Part shown: in pieces, positions 14,833 to 38,538 of the stretch
How the letters are laid out: the number at the start of each line of letters is the position of its first letter
Position numbering within the stretch: the first letter of the stretch is position 1
From: Riptortus pedestris
Lineage: Eukaryota > Arthropoda > Insecta > Hemiptera > Alydidae
Direction: 5' to 3'
Length of the DNA: 64,000 bases
Assembly (NCBI GenBank): GCA_019009955.1
Contig: CM032233.1
Span: 127,601,001 to 127,665,000, forward strand
Position numbers and translations under genes: made by a program
Notes under the pieces: model-generated
The model's database searches: none
What the model saw: only the letters and a program-made list of their open reading frames with translations
What the model was told of the DNA's origin: nothing

Positions 14833-17800
14833 TAAAAATAAAATCGAAGTTTACGCATTTCCAATCAGTTATTAATACTTCCAAATTTAAAGCCTACTTT
14901 GCTCACTTAAACCTAAGAAAGTAATGCCTCCTGGTACATCTTAAGCATCAAAGGTGAAAATTCTGTATTCATACGCACTAAAGACATTTTTGTTGGTCTA
15001 ATTGTCATGTTTGTAGAATTCATATAGAATGAACTAGTATGGTTTCATAAACATTCTCAGCACAGACACCACTCAAGTGTTGTGAGCATGTGTGTGCATA
15101 TTTGGTCAGAAAATAAAAATAAATTTGAGACTTGATATAATGAATTTAAATCAATACAATGTAAATATTAAATATACTTTGTTTTTGTTATAGTTCCTCT
15201 ATCTGTTCCCCCTAAGTCCATTCAGGTTTTTGAGACAAATGAGGTATTAATTGAATAAGGCAGAAATTGTTGTTGGCACTACCAATAAAATGGCATGGAA
15301 GAGCAACATGACTACATGCCTTTCCACCAAAACCGGTTGTATGGCATGGTTGTAGGCTTTGGCTCTTCAAGGGTTATTGTGCCATAAAGTATAGATAAAT
15401 TCAAGTATAATTTCAGTGAAAATTGAAATAATTCTTAAATTTAAATAGAGTATCAATAAATTATTTAATTAAAAGATCAGTTTTCCACTAATGATGAATA
15501 TTAAAATTCATTGTAGGAACATCAGGATTCATTGCATATAATGAAGAGCTGTTAATGTATAGATTTTATAAAAACAATAAATAAAAAATAGTTTTAATAA
15601 AGAAGACAAAAACAGAATAAATTATAATGACAAGTTTGTTGAGGGAAGGGACAAGTATACTATTGGATATACTTATGTTTTTTTCTGATAGGGATTGACT
15701 TATCCTGAAATAAATTGCTTAATAACACCTATACATGTCTCGCAAGGCCTATTTTCTTGGCTTATAAAAACATTGAGTATAAACCCAAGGAGAGGAAAGC
15801 AAGGCTCTCCACATATTTTGGGCCATACAGAAGGATCGAGAAAAAAAATGATAAGGATATAACAGAATCTTTCCTCTGTCTGTTCATGTTTAAATATATA
15901 ATTTTTCTTTATGATCAGCAGTTTAATTATTTATATATTCCTTAGAAATAATCTAAGAGAAAATGTTTAACTTTCAGGTTATTTCTTTCCAATTCTTGGT
16001 ATAATGGGAATATTATTATGAACAGATCAGCAGAAGGACATTTTGTCGAGACAAACACACACTTCTCATCTTCAACACATTTATTAATCATCTCTACATG
16101 TTCTACTTCCTCAGAAGCCTCTTCAGGAGGTTACTACTACTTAACATATCCCTATATTACCTTTCGCACTTAGTGTAGCTCTCTAAGTGGAAGAAGTGAG
16201 TGTACGCCTACAAAATGACCTTCTATTGATCTAATAATAATTAATTTTAACGACTAATAATAATTTGAATGAGAAAGAGTCACAAACACTAATAAAATGA
16301 TGTGATTTAAATGTACTACCTGCTGTATGAAACAGATAAATTAGAACCTGTTATAGGAAAAAGGAGGTAAATTCAATTTACCTCCACTACCCAAGGAGTA
16401 CATTCAAGGATATAAAGCCTTTTAAATGTCATTGATTAAAAAACTCACCTTGAAAATAAATTTGATCATTTAAAAAATTGTCTTATTAGAACATATTTTA
16501 AGAAGTTATGCTTGCACTCTTTCTCAATTTCTTAGTAAATTCTTGGAGGAACATTAAAGTCAATATACATAGATAAAAAAGACCTCCCAAGTAAAGAGTA
16601 TTATGACCTTTGGGAAAAATATCTTTCCTCTCATTCTAGCAATGATTTAACTTCATTACAAAATAAGTGTTTCGTTTCGCTATAATCACATAAATTAAAC
16701 AGCACCCGAACTTAAATTATTGGGTTAAAAAAAAAACAATTAAAATAGAATCTATTTAATTTGTGTGTTTTATTGCTAGTAAATGCTATCAGTTTTGCGA
16801 CTATTTTCCATGTAAAGTTGGATAAATAATTCATATTTTGGATGTTATAAACTCCATATAAATAAAATTATCCCTATAAATAATAACAGATAAATATAAA
16901 AGAAATGAATATAGATACTAAAGGAAGAAGAAACAAATCATAACTCAGTTCAATGTGAATAATAATAATAATAGTTGGAAATAAGAAAAACAGAAAAAAA
17001 AATATAAATAAATGATAAACTTACACTAATATCACAAAAACTACAGTTTTAAATATGAACTGAAAAAATAGAAGCAAATAAAATTTAATTTTTTATATAA
17101 ATTACAAAATGATTCATAGATTTGTCACGTATACTTTGATGTGATTGACGACTAGTCTTAAATAGCATTTTATGATCTCCAAACATTATTTTTATTCAGG
17201 AAATTAAATTAAGTTTAGAGAAAGAATAGTAGATAATTTTCACAATTAGAAACCAAGTAAATTATCATCTGGTACGAGAACAATTTGATGAAGTGATTAA
17301 AATCAAGGCTCTTTTGTATTTGATCGAGGTTCAGAGTATAGTATCTAGTGCCCTGTGATAAGCTTATCAAAGTATTTTTATATTCATAAAACTCAATAAA
17401 GAAATAGTCAATATAATTTGATCTATTTTGAATTAAAATAAATAAGAAAATATTTTTCTTTATTTAAATTATGAACTTGAGATTGAATGTTGCTTTTCTG
17501 CAGTAAAAATTAAAAGCAAATTTTAATACTAAAGAGAAATCTATAATTTCCTTTCAAATCATAAATAATATTGGAGTAGCATGATTGTGGCCTTGTATAA
17601 AAGATGACTTAAATTTTTAATCACCATTGACATAACTTCAGATCAAATTATGGAATGAAATAGCAATAGATATATTAACCATAAATAAGAATATAACAAT
17701 ATAAAATACAACAACTTAAAACAAATTTTGTTGAGCAGTACTACTTAATATATAAATATATACAAATTTAACAAAGTGTTTACACACTGCTCATTCTCGA

Positions 17801-17909
17801 GCACCATTTCCATTTCCATTAGCTTGAACAGATTCCTAATTAAGCACCAGTCATTTTTAATAACAATTGTTGAGTGAAATTTTTGTACTCCAATAATCAT
17901 TAAAATAAT
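14833..17909. other. AT-rich DNA including the Crk 3' UTR
   Basis: No gene seen. The part next to 17909 must be Crk 3' UTR on the minus strand, of unknown length. Frames here are short and low in complexity. Confidence 0.5.
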
Positions 17910-28364
<10,455 letters not shown>

Positions 28365-28422
28365 TGTTGACAGTCAAGTGAAATCTTTCAAAATACACAT
28401 CAGGCAAAGCTTTTAATAAATT
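28365..28422 (-). other. Crk: Crk 5' UTR part of exon 1 (predicted)
   Basis: Between the ATG and a plausible acceptor (tttcag, complement at 28423-28425) lie 58 bases with no upstream ATG in good context. A second acceptor a few bases further up (gttttag) is also possible. Confidence 0.45.
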
Positions 28423-29094
28423 CTGAAACCTAAAACATAAAAGTAACATGAACAACCAAAAAGAGATGTAACTAAATTAAAAAAAAAAAAAAAAAAAAAG
28501 AATAAATGAGACAAAAGTGACAAAACAGATGGATCTCGTATTGCACAATGTAAATAAATATCAAATTTTAACTTATATAAAAAAAAAGACTGGGAATAAT
28601 GGAGAGAAAAAAATATGAAGTGGATAAACAAAAAAATATATAAATTGACCAGGCTTCCTGAGCAGTTGAATTAATTCTGCACATCATAAAAAGAGCTTAG
28701 TTTCAAAAGCTGTTGATTTAATCCAGAATGAAGATAAAACCACTATTTTTATTGCAATAAAAATCAGTGGTATGAAAATAAAATAAGTAATATTGTCTAT
28801 TTTCTCTAGGGAACAGGTATCAGTTAGGATTATATTACAAGTAATTTATAATTTCAGTACTAGTAAGCTGTGATTGAGGCAAACTCTATGAACAAATGCT
28901 TCATTGAATATGATATCAACAAAATATTGATTAAAAAAAAACACAAGATCCCACACTCAAAACATAATGACAATACTGTAAGTGATAAGACAATTAAAAA
29001 TTACCGGGGTAACAGAGAGAGAGATGTAATAAGTGAAGGTGATCCTCTCAAATCAATACCAAAAGTAAGAATGAGAGAAAAGAAGGAAGGGGAA

Positions 29095-29190
29095 ACCAAG
29101 GGAGGGGAGGTGGGGGGGGGTGGGGGTTTCTGCTGAAGCAGGCAAGGAAAAGGGCGGGGCTGCCCTAAAGTGGGTGAGGGGAGCTGGAAG
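29095..29190 (+). other. G-rich island inside a Crk 5' intron
   Basis: In otherwise AT-rich DNA, several G runs of 3-8 (GGGAGGGGAGGTGGGG and so on) are followed by AAAGGGCGGGGCTG, which contains a GC-box sequence. Quadruplex formation on the plus strand is possible. It lies between the 29.4 kb candidate exon and the first coding exon, so an internal promoter role is conceivable but unproven. Confidence 0.35.
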
Positions 29191-29395
29191 GCTGCCGGAG
29201 TTATGTAGATATATAAGGTAATGTAAAAGTCCCATATTCCATTTCATTTTATTCTAATAATAACCTGCTAATTCTCCCAGAAGCCTACAATGAAACACCT
29301 AACATAAATGAATTCACACAGCATCAAACATGAAATAGAAATGCAGTCTGGCACTACAGAATTGGGACTAGAAATAGACTATTTTAATTTCTTAC

Positions 29396-29476
29396 CTGAA
29401 TCAGCCTCAAGGGGTAGAACATAAAAACTTTTTGACTGCATTGATAATGATTCCCTTCCTTATAGGAAAGAAAGAG
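29396..29476 (-). other. Crk: Candidate non-coding 5' exon of Crk
   Basis: An 81-base segment with a strong acceptor (gttttttcag) and a strong donor (CAG/gtaagaa) on the Crk strand, 1 kb upstream of the first coding exon. It is more GC-balanced than its surroundings and has no extended frame. Inferred from splice signals only. Confidence 0.45.
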
Positions 29477-31504
29477 CTGAAAAAACAAAACAAAAAACCT
29501 ATAGACAAAAAAAAAATTATTCAGTAAGAATTAAAAGTGAGTAACAGTATTTACAATTCTTCTCAATGTGTCGCTGAGACACTTTAGAAAAATATTCCCT
29601 GTATATCTCTTTTTTCATAAATACTTACAGGGAAGATTATTTTATTAAATCGGCCCAGTTTCATGCTGAGATGAGAAGTGGATAGATTCAACTAGCTCAG
29701 AAGGCAGGATAAAAAAAGTAATAGTACCATATTTACAACCTTGCCCTTACAGTTATTAATGAAAGAAATTATATATAGATTACGAGGGTAATTACTACTC
29801 TCCATATAACTACTTTAATAAGTTTTACTGTTACTTCACATTACCCATACATACCTAAAAAGTGAGATCAAAAATTGAAATCTTGAGAATAGCTCCCAAC
29901 ATAGATTTTATATTATTATCATCAAATATCCCAGGTGACTAAAAAAAAAAAAATCCAAATAAAATTCTAGAAATACTAGAGTACTGTAACAGTCAAGAGT
30001 ACACACTCACTCAAGAACACTATGACAGATTCTGAAACATACAGACTGAAATCAACACAGCACAACATGAAATGATTAAAGAAATTATTTTACCTTTTGA
30101 ATATTTGACAATATTATAGGATTTTCTTTAAAAAAGGAAAATAATGCTGCTATCTCCCAGTAACAAAGGAAGACAACTTTTTATTTTACTTTTTACAACA
30201 TGAATTATTCACTAGTCTACAACATGATCTGATTTTAATAGAATATGTTACTTCGAAACAGATTCCTTGTTTTTAAATAGAACTCATTAGCAAACCTAAT
30301 ACTCTAAAATATTTTTCCCCCTAGAATCTGTCAAAAAATTTAAGGTAGATAAATTATGAGAGAAAATGAATCATTTACTTCAATATTAATAACTCAAAAC
30401 CGGGCTAAAAATAACTTTTAGCCTTTAGAATAAATATTCACTAAATTCAAGTAAAAAATTAGCCTTAAGAACTAAAACAAGAGAGTATTTAAAGATGAAA
30501 TGGTTTTGCTTATAATATAAGAGAGGAAAGGTCTTAGGCCTTAGCTCAATGTTATCATGTTTCACTTATAATTAGAATTTAATAGTTCTTTCTATGCAAT
30601 CCAGCAATAATTAGGACTTTTCATCTCACTGGAATAAGCAATTGAGGGTATTATGCGCAGGTTCTGAAATTTCACGAAGATATGTAAAATAGAAAGCAAA
30701 CTGTGTTTTTCCTTTACAGTTTACTTTTTTAGAGGGAAGAATATGCGTAGAGCACAGTTTTATATATATATTTGAGTGGAAGGTATCAGCATGACAATGT
30801 TTACTTTTAAATATATGGTTTAAAAACATTTGACTAAATACACATATGGACTTGCTTTCAACAAGATAGTTCCTCCAAAAACATACAGAAAAGTAGAGGA
30901 CTTTAATAAACTCTTATTGAGGAATAAACCAAACAATTTGCATGCATAATGTTGGATATTGTAAAACTTTGAGAAATCTATTATTATCTACCATAATATC
31001 AATGAGCACAGAGAGCCACACAACACACGTATGCATGTGCATGTGTGTATGATATATACTCATGATAAAGTGGAAAAACAAAAAAGGTAAATCAAATCTT
31101 GAATACTTGCCTTATCTTCTGCCACCAGGGGTTCATGAAGGCTCTATGTTTTAAATAATAGTTACTTTAGATTAAAATGTAATTATGAGCTTTCAATTTA
31201 TCACCAAGATCACAGGTTTTTCTACAGATGAGGGGCAATGCAGCTCACTGAAATATAAAAACCGTATTGAGCATAGCTGACAACAAATATGACTAATATT
31301 TTTTGAAAATATAAATAAATATTTTTGAAAACCAAATAAATATAAATAAAGCTTTATTTTTTGCAAACCCAATAAATTACTGAAAAGTAATAAAGAACTC
31401 AAAACCAGAATTTTTCAGTAAATGGATACTATATACTACTGGGTACTATAGTAATGCTAATGCAAACAGTAATTGAAATATAAGCTGGACACAAGATGTT
31501 ATGT

Positions 31505-31885
31505 GAATCAGTTATGCCAAGTGGGGGCTTGCTAAAGATTGAAAAAAAAAATCAAATAACTCGCTTCGAAAATATTTGAGATAAATAAAATTGTATAGAA
31601 CAAACTACTATAGAAAATTAAATTTGCAACATATGTTGATCCCCCCTTTGTTCTGGCCAGATTTCAGCCATTAACAAACTCTATTTTTAGTTTACAAACA
31701 GCAATTAAATATCGGGTTTGGGAATAATCAAACAAAAACTGTAACCACCAGAGTGTTAACAGGCAAATATGCATATAAATGTCAACGAATCAAATTTCAT
31801 CATATCCTATATATGATTAATAGGGATTCAAAGAAATATATCAAAATTTGTTTCAATCTCATTACGAGAAACCAACTAAAATAAA
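31505..31885 (-). repeat. Old HINE-like copy
   Basis: GTGGGGGCTTGCTAAAGATTG, CAAATAACTCGCTTC, GATTTCAGCCATTAACAAAC, a degenerate region in place of the TA tract, and GATTCAAAGAAATAT...GAGAAACC follow family order in the reverse sense. Both ends are eroded. Confidence 0.65.
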
Positions 31886-32514
31886 TAGCATATTATTATT
31901 TATTAGCGGTTTACTCTGTCCTAAAAATCAATGAAATATAATGTTAAATAATGTATTTTGACCAGGAGAAACCTTGGAAAAAAGTAGAAGACTCCTGAGC
32001 TTGGCTGTAGAGATGAAAATGCTTAGACATGTAATAAATTGCCTTGAGGAAGGAAATTCAAAACCAAATATAGAAAGAGTTATAGCTAATTATTTTAGGA
32101 TGTCGCTCAAATGTTTAGTTGGTACATCTCCATAACTAAAACATGGATATGGTAGTAATCAAATATAAATATAGTAATGAACTTATTCAGCACAAGAACT
32201 AAAAGAAGTAGAAATTCATCTTGACACTCACTAATGCGGCTTAAACACTTAAATTGTTTAAATATATATTTTTAATTTGAAACATGTGGATAATCAGCAA
32301 TAGTTTACATTGACAAATATAAATTATAAATTTATTTATTTATTGTTTATTAGTACTTATTTATTTATTTGTTAAATATTAGTACTAGCTTAATAAAACA
32401 GCACTACAGTCGTTGAAGGACCTGGGCATCTGCCACCATTCTTTTGACCATTTCTTACTGTACTCAACCAGGCTTCTCGAATTACCAGTGCTCAACCTCC
32501 AAAAATTCTACCAG

Positions 32515-32700
32515 GAGAAAGGGGGTTTAGAGGGGAGAAATAAAACATATGAAATATTTCCATTATTATTAGTTGGATTGAAAATGTTATATGACCAATC
32601 TTGTTCGAAATTGTATTCTCTACAATTTTTCTTCTATATCAAATATTAACTATTATTAATATTTGTATATTTTAGTTTTCAGCTTCCAGTACATCTCCAA
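32515..32700 (+). repeat. HINE-like relic
   Basis: GGGGGTTTAGAGGGGAG, AAATATTTCCATTATTATTAG, TGGATTGAAAATG and TTCTATA match the plus-sense core. A second piece with GAGGTGGAGGGAGTTTTGGG...CAAAATATCTGTTATTGTGAG lies at about 32935-33050. Confidence 0.6.
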
Positions 32701-33606
32701 TCTGAATCGTCACAGATTGAAAATAAGACAATATATCACAAAACGACTTATTTCGAATCTTTAATTACAAGGCATTGTTGTTCATTCGACTATTACAGTG
32801 TGAGAGAAATAAATAAATTTATGACGTGATGTCCGCATTTTAGAGATTTAATTTGTATTTGATCAGTTTTATACTCAAAATTTAGTTATTACATGCAAAA
32901 TATAAAAGTTGCCCTTGTTAATAAATAAAATCAAACGAGGTGGAGGGAGTTTTGGGAAGGGGTAAAATAAAAAATTCAAAATATCTGTTATTGTGAGCTT
33001 GAATAAAAAATGTAATACTCTGCAATAGTTCTTCTATAGATTCAAACCATGTTAACTTAAAGCAACTATAATAAACATCTCATGTTCAGCTTAAATTTCA
33101 AAACCTGTTTATATAGACTTTTTATTAAGGGAGAAATAGAGAACAGAAAGTAGGATAATGTCATCAGTGTGACATAGAAGTAGTTGGGAAATCTGCTTAA
33201 TTTGCACAGCACCTATATGATGGCATTCCAATTTTTTTTTCTAATATATTTTTTCCCAGGTTCTTACCATGTAAATTCAATTGTACTTGAGTGAATTTGA
33301 AGTAGGTAAATGAAACATACTTGTCAATCTCTTTTTTAAAATTCATTCCACAACTGAAAAAAATATTGAGCAATATCTGGGTATAACTTCTTTCCAAATG
33401 AAAATCTTTGGTTCAGAACCCCATGCAGGACCAAGATCTGCCACACACATTTAATGGGCGGTCAAATAAACAGACTGACTCATTCCATGCCATATTGTGG
33501 TGGCATTAATTAAAGACTTAAGATTGCTATTTCCTTAATCCACTATCAACTCAATAGTTCAACGATGCTGAGTTGGGCATCAGGAGATTAGCTAAAAAAA
33601 AATGTT

Positions 33607-33835
33607 GGGGGGCTCAGGGTAGCCATGTGAGTTAAAGTTTTGACCTTAATCTCAATGCTAAACCTAGAGTGGCGAGTTTGATTCTCGCCTGGGCAAAGGA
33701 AATTATTTAGTGACGGAATTCATTAAATAAAATCCTAAGTCCCGCCATGGCTAGAAAAGGGTGGTAACCTGTAGATAACCCGTCCCAATTAGCCTTAGTT
33801 GCAAAAAGTGGACATTAATAAATAATAATATAAAA
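33607..33835 (+). repeat. tRNA-derived SINE (best copy)
   Basis: A box-like TAGCCATGTGAGTTAAAG near 33622 and B box-like GCGAGTTTGATTCTCGCC near 33675 keep tRNA-like spacing. A conserved body follows (AATCCTAAGTCCCGCCATGG, GATAACCCGTCCCAATTAGC), then AAAAAGTGGACATTAATAAA and an AAT-rich tail. Confidence 0.85.
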
Positions 33836-34344
33836 ATGTGTGCAATCTGGCACCTCTAGTAGGCCACTTCCGTCCCCATATTATTATAGTTACCTACTTC
33901 AAATTTGTATTAGAACATTTATGCAATAGAACCCAATGAAAAAAATAAAACAGATAAGATTGGTTACATGATTTTTTTATCCAACAACTAAAAATTGAGC
34001 CAGCCCATGGCTAAGAGAGATATCCTTCCTGTAGATTAACTTTGTCTATACTGATAAGAAGACACAACATGAATGCTATCATAAATCGATATAGCAAAAT
34101 TATACATATACAAGCGATGTTGGTATTATAAAAATTCTTTGATTTGCCCTGATCTTCCTCAGTGCAGATGGTTCATTTTAACGAGTGTAAGAGGGGATGA
34201 GCACTTCACAACTACAAGGAGTGGCCACTGAAGAAGTGGTATATAGGTCACAAAACATTTAAAGCAAATTTTTAAATAAAGTCTACGCAGGAAAAAAAGG
34301 AGTTTTTCTTGGTGAGGTGACCCTTGCCATTAAAATAAAAAAAA

Positions 34345-34720
34345 AAAAATGGATTTCATGCAGGGCTGAGCGTGCTAAGCAGTTTTCCGGCCTGCTGGGC
34401 ATGGTTTTTCTCAGAAGCCACCTACCTATTCCCTACTTTTCTGTAATAAGAAGCCTATGTAATCAGGCCTTCAAATTTAATTGTTAATTGCATTAGGAGT
34501 GGGGGTTTACTCAACACCGAAAACTAAAATAGATACAAGTATTTTGATTAATATTTGAGTTAGAGAAGAAATGTATAGAAGAACAGTTATAGAAAATTAA
34601 ATTTGCAACAAGATGGTTTATTCAATAGATATTTCGATCTGACTCACAATAACAGAGACATTTCGTATTACTGATTTTATCCCATTTCTAAACCACCTGA
34701 CCTCCTCATTTAATGGAAAA
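34345..34720 (-). repeat. Old HINE-like copy
   Basis: Hairpin end is recognisable as TCATGCAGGGCTGAGCGTGCTAA, then GCAGTTTTCC, GGAGTGGGGGTTTACTCAA, GATTTTATCCC. It stops before the TA-tract half. Confidence 0.6.
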
Positions 34721-34780
34721 ACAATACGTCATATTTAAGCTCGAAATAAGATGCTTTGTAATATAAGGGCTTGTTGCTAA

Positions 34781-35705
34781 AGAATACAAATAGTTTGGAT
34801 TGTGCAGGACTAAATCTGAATGTACCTGTAGCCAGACAAAAATCTGTGTCAAACATTTTAGAACTCTGGGAAGGCCCGATGAAAATTTAACGAGTACTTA
34901 ATTTCAATTGGCTTATATACGACACCATTTAACAATTTCAACTATAGTTTCATATTGAATAAACAGGAAAGGAATCTGTCATTTTTTATATCTAGACTTC
35001 ATTACAACCACTTACTTTACTTTGTCTATAAAAATATTAATATAGTATAAAGTCTTATGTAGCATTCCAACAGTATAAATACCAAGTCCATTACACTGAA
35101 AGAATACAAATAGTTCGATTGTGTTGGACTAGATCTAAATGTATCTGTAGCCAGGTAAAAAACTGTCTTGTGTACAGTGCCTAACATTTTAGAACTCTGG
35201 GCCTATGAATATGCCATACAGGCATAGTCCAGCAGTGTAGGCACGGTAGAGTTTTAGCATAGAGCGTCTATCTGTACCCCAATTAGTATTACTAACAATC
35301 CTTGAAAGATTCAACAATTTCTTGCACCTAAAAAGATCTTTGATGTGGGGGTCCAGGTTAATTTTGCATGTAATATTAGACATAAAATTTTAATATTATC
35401 CACATTCACAATTGGGACATTATTCATGGTAAAATAAACAAGAGCTGGGGAATTTCTTCTTTTAGTAAAAATAATGCTTAAGTAAATTTTAATGAGTACT
35501 TAATTTTAATTGGCTTATATACGAGACCATTTAACAATTCGAGCTATAGTTTCATGTCAAGTGAACGGAAAATGAATCTTTGAAATTTTTGATGTCTAGT
35601 CTTCCTTACAACCCACTCACATACTTTACTTCTATAAAAATATTAATGTAGTCTAAAGTCTTATTCAGCATTCCAACAGTATAAATACCAAGTCCATTAC
35701 ATTTT
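34781..35705 (-). pseudogene. Jockey-like LINE reverse-transcriptase relic, partly duplicated
   Basis: Minus-strand blocks run from high to low coordinates: IVKWSR (about 35550), IIFTKRRNSPALVYF and NNVPIVNVDNIKIL (35470-35390), KLTW then a one-base frameshift into DPHIKDLFRCKKLL, NTNWGTDRRSMLKLYRAY (35310-35230), and VHKTVFYLATDTFRSSPTQS (about 35180-35110). This is the end of the RT and thumb region of Jockey-type LINEs. 34781-35094 is a second, internally deleted copy of the flanks of this block (shared CAGTATAAATACCAAGTCCA), so the relic is a direct duplication. Confidence 0.7.
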
Positions 35706-35799
35706 ATTAAATTATTAATGCCGTACTAATAGGATATGTTATCCATTTTTCCTGTAACAGTATTTGAAATTTATGTTAGACTTGGAGATGTTTAGAGCG

Positions 35800-35935
35800 T
35801 CAAGTTTTCAAAAGACTGAAACCAAAAAAAAATACAAATAACTCCAACAATATTCAAGTAGAGAAAAAAATGTACAGAACTAAAATTGTAGGCAATTAGA
35901 TGTACAATTAGATTAGTTATAAAATATATTTTTAT
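35800..35935 (-). repeat. HINE-like fragment fused to a SINE
   Basis: CAAATAACTCCAACAATATTCAAG and TTAGATTAGTTATAAAA match the reverse-sense core. The match breaks at 35935, where SINE sequence begins. Confidence 0.55.
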
Positions 35936-36135
35936 CAGACTCGACTTAATCTCATATCGTAAACCTAGAGTGGCGAGTTCGACTCTCGCCTGGGCAAATA
36001 GGAATTTATTTAGTGACGAACTCATTAAATAAAGTTCTTAGTCCCATCCTGGCTAGAAAAGGGTGGTTACCTGCAGAAAACCCGCCCCAATTAGCCATAG
36101 TTGCAAAAAGTGGATGTTAATAAATAATAATATTA
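35936..36135 (+). repeat. tRNA-derived SINE (5'-truncated)
   Basis: Retains a near-consensus B box GCGAGTTCGACTCTCGCC, then the body (CTTAGTCCCATCCTGGCTAG, CCGCCCCAATTAGCC) and the AAAAAGTGGATGTTAATAAA tail with AAT repeats. The A box region is missing. Confidence 0.85.
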
Positions 36136-38208
36136 TATTTTCCATCTCCTAAATAGAATAAATGGGGATTCAACGATTTTTTTAAAAAAAAAATCATGTC
36201 GAGATCCACAAGTATGTTTCGCTTGCTTACATAAATTTTTTTTTTTTAATGGCTATTGTTGACAAATTACCACATCGGTTAAGGCTGTTAATCGTAACTT
36301 TTTATTCTTCTATTTTTTTAAAGTTTTTTATTGACTTAGAAGAATCATTTTAAACCCAGCATTGTAAATGCCCAGGAGGGTGAAACATTTGCTGTAAAAT
36401 AATAAAGAGGGTTTGCTGACACCTGAAGATTTTTGTTATTGCATTAATTTAAACAGTTTCAACCGAAATTATAAACAGATCTAAGTAATCTTGTTTAGTA
36501 AATGTTAAATGATAAAAAAAAAGATAAGAATTATTATAAAAATAATTTAGTCCAATGTCGAGTCTGAGTTCAAAAAATAATAATAAGTAATAAGCTATAT
36601 AACTAAACACCAACTTAAATAGCCTTAATTCTTTTTAAACTAGCTCAATGAAATCACGATAAAAAATTCTTATAAATTAATTTATGGCATTTTATGAAAA
36701 CTCTTTGCTTCCAAAAAAATATAACATTGTAATTAGATGTACAAACAAAGTGACAGCTGCATATTGAAGTGTAACAATCTGAACAAGATACCCAATAGCT
36801 AAACATACCAAGTACAAAAAGAAATATTTGAGAATTTTAATACAAGATCAATAAAGAAGAGATGTAAATTCTTAAACTATTATTTCTAAAGAACACACAC
36901 TGGGCTACGGATATTAATTAAGTTTAAGTTATTAAACGTGTCATTTTTTTTCTATATATATATATTTTTTTTAAATCATTAGGCAGACTTAATCGAAAAT
37001 ATATCTTGTATTATTTGATAATTCTGAGTAAATAGTATCTTGGATACTATGTGATCTTAGTTTAAATAGCATGACACCATCAAAATTCAACTCTAAATTT
37101 ACTGGCTGGGTGGCACAAAGTTCACAGACAAACAAATATCCTTAGAAACCAGTAGTATATGTTAATAAAGGACGAATTTGAGCTTGATGTGAAAATTAAG
37201 CAAAACTAATTTTGATATAAATGATTTCAGAAGGGTAGACGACAGTATAAAAACGTATATTACAGGTTGCATAATATTAAACAAAACAGAAACTTATTTC
37301 TTGAGTTATGAATTATTTTTTAAAAATGATAGGAATTTAAATTTATTTCTATCAAGTCAATTTAAAACATTTTTTTCTGGCAAAAGAAAAAAAACGTCCA
37401 GTGAAATAATAATACTACTATACAAAGAACATATAATTGCCTCTTTGGATATAATTAAGTAATTTTGTTGAGCAAACATTAAAATATACAAAAAAATATA
37501 TTTGTAATGGACCAGTTAAATTACTAATAAAAACAAATGATAATATAATTATTAGCGTCAATTAAATAAGATAATAACAACGAACAGAGCCATTTAATAG
37601 AATATGTTCATTGAATATAAGTTATAATTCTTATTGAAATACATATAAACTCACCTTATTGGTGTTTTAACGATTAATCCAGTTTTAATAAGTTCCAATA
37701 GATTAGTCTAGTGATAATAGACAACTCGGTGAACTCGTAGACAAATAGAAGCATCTGATTGGATATTTAGCAATTTCACAAACATTGGCTAAGGTAAAAC
37801 ACCGAACGAATGTAGCACTTATAACCTCAAGAACCTTATAACCAGATTATTAATCCACTGAACTGACCTTACTGAATGAACGTCTTAATAACATGAAACA
37901 GCAATTTTTCAAAAGCTAGATTAGGTTTAATCCATCAAAATTTAATTTTATAAAACCTTTAATTTTATCAGGGTTAAGAATAAATATTAGTTCGACGATA
38001 AAATATAATCTCCTTGCTAATTCTCTCAACTCAATAACAATCTAAAAACATTTCAATATAAAACGGAATAAAAATGTTGATACGGGCTAAAACGTGTTCA
38101 TTTTTCGTTATAAATAGAAGTAAATTATAACAAAAATCAACCGTAACGTATTGATTAAAATTTAGTAAAATGAAGGGGGGCGCCTGTGACGTATGAAACT
38201 TCTAACAT
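36136..38208. other. AT-rich DNA holding the likely Crk 5' end
   Basis: Apart from the donor at 37654, only AT-rich sequence is visible. A short piece at about 36350-36375 (AAATGCCCAGGAGGGTG) recurs inverted at 59.76 kb. The Crk promoter is inferred to lie near 37.7-38.2 kb. Confidence 0.35.
37655..37800 (-). other. Crk: Candidate first exon of Crk (donor at 37654)
   Basis: AATAAG/gtgagtt is a near-consensus donor on the minus strand, at the upstream edge of the low-repeat region. The 5' limit (about 37.8 kb) is a guess. If right, the promoter lies between here and the first repeat copy at 38.2 kb. No TATA or initiator can be singled out in such AT-rich DNA. Confidence 0.3.
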
Positions 38209-38535
38209 TTTTAGCAGATTTCCCTTGAGCGAGATCAGCCATTGAAGTTTTACTCCTGAAGCGATTTTCGAAAAAAAAAAAAAAAAAAAATGTCTCAAAT
38301 GTCCGTTGAGGAGTTGAACCGTTGAAACACATGTGGTCCGTTCAAACTGATGTCTAATCTATCTTTATACTTGTCTGATACTGCTCTAGTGGTCGCAACC
38401 TTTGTTTTATCATTACCAAACTTGATATGCAAGTACTTTATGTAAAACTAAAGATCAAGGTCCTTAAAGACTGACATCGGATAGGGGTGAAGGGGGATGG
38501 GAGTAGATTGGGTATTTCGATAATTTGAAATAACT
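38209..38535 (+). mobile_element. HINE-like copy, right part lost
   Basis: Begins AGCAGATTTCCCTTGAGCGA after five T. It continues through the CTCTAGTGGTCGCAACC hairpin region to GATAATTTGAAATAAC, where another copy has inserted. Only a non-TA remnant replaces the TA tract. Confidence 0.8.
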
Positions 38536-38538
38536 TTT

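Larger units (their letters stand above)
29477..37654. other. Long Crk 5' intron (predicted), repeats only
   Basis: No coding exon found. It contains old HINE-like pieces, SINEs at 33.6 and 35.9 kb and a Jockey-like LINE relic at 34.8-35.7 kb; the rest is plain AT-rich sequence. Confidence 0.4.

Noticed and set aside
28870..29136. 88-codon plus-strand frame, basic and Gly-rich at the end
   Set aside because: Its C-terminus is the G-run island and it lies antisense within a Crk intron; the composition is explained by base content.
33607..33700. Possible tRNA gene (A and B boxes visible)
   Set aside because: The sequence recurs with the same body and AT-rich tail at 27.2 and 35.9 kb and does not close into a proper cloverleaf; it is a SINE head.
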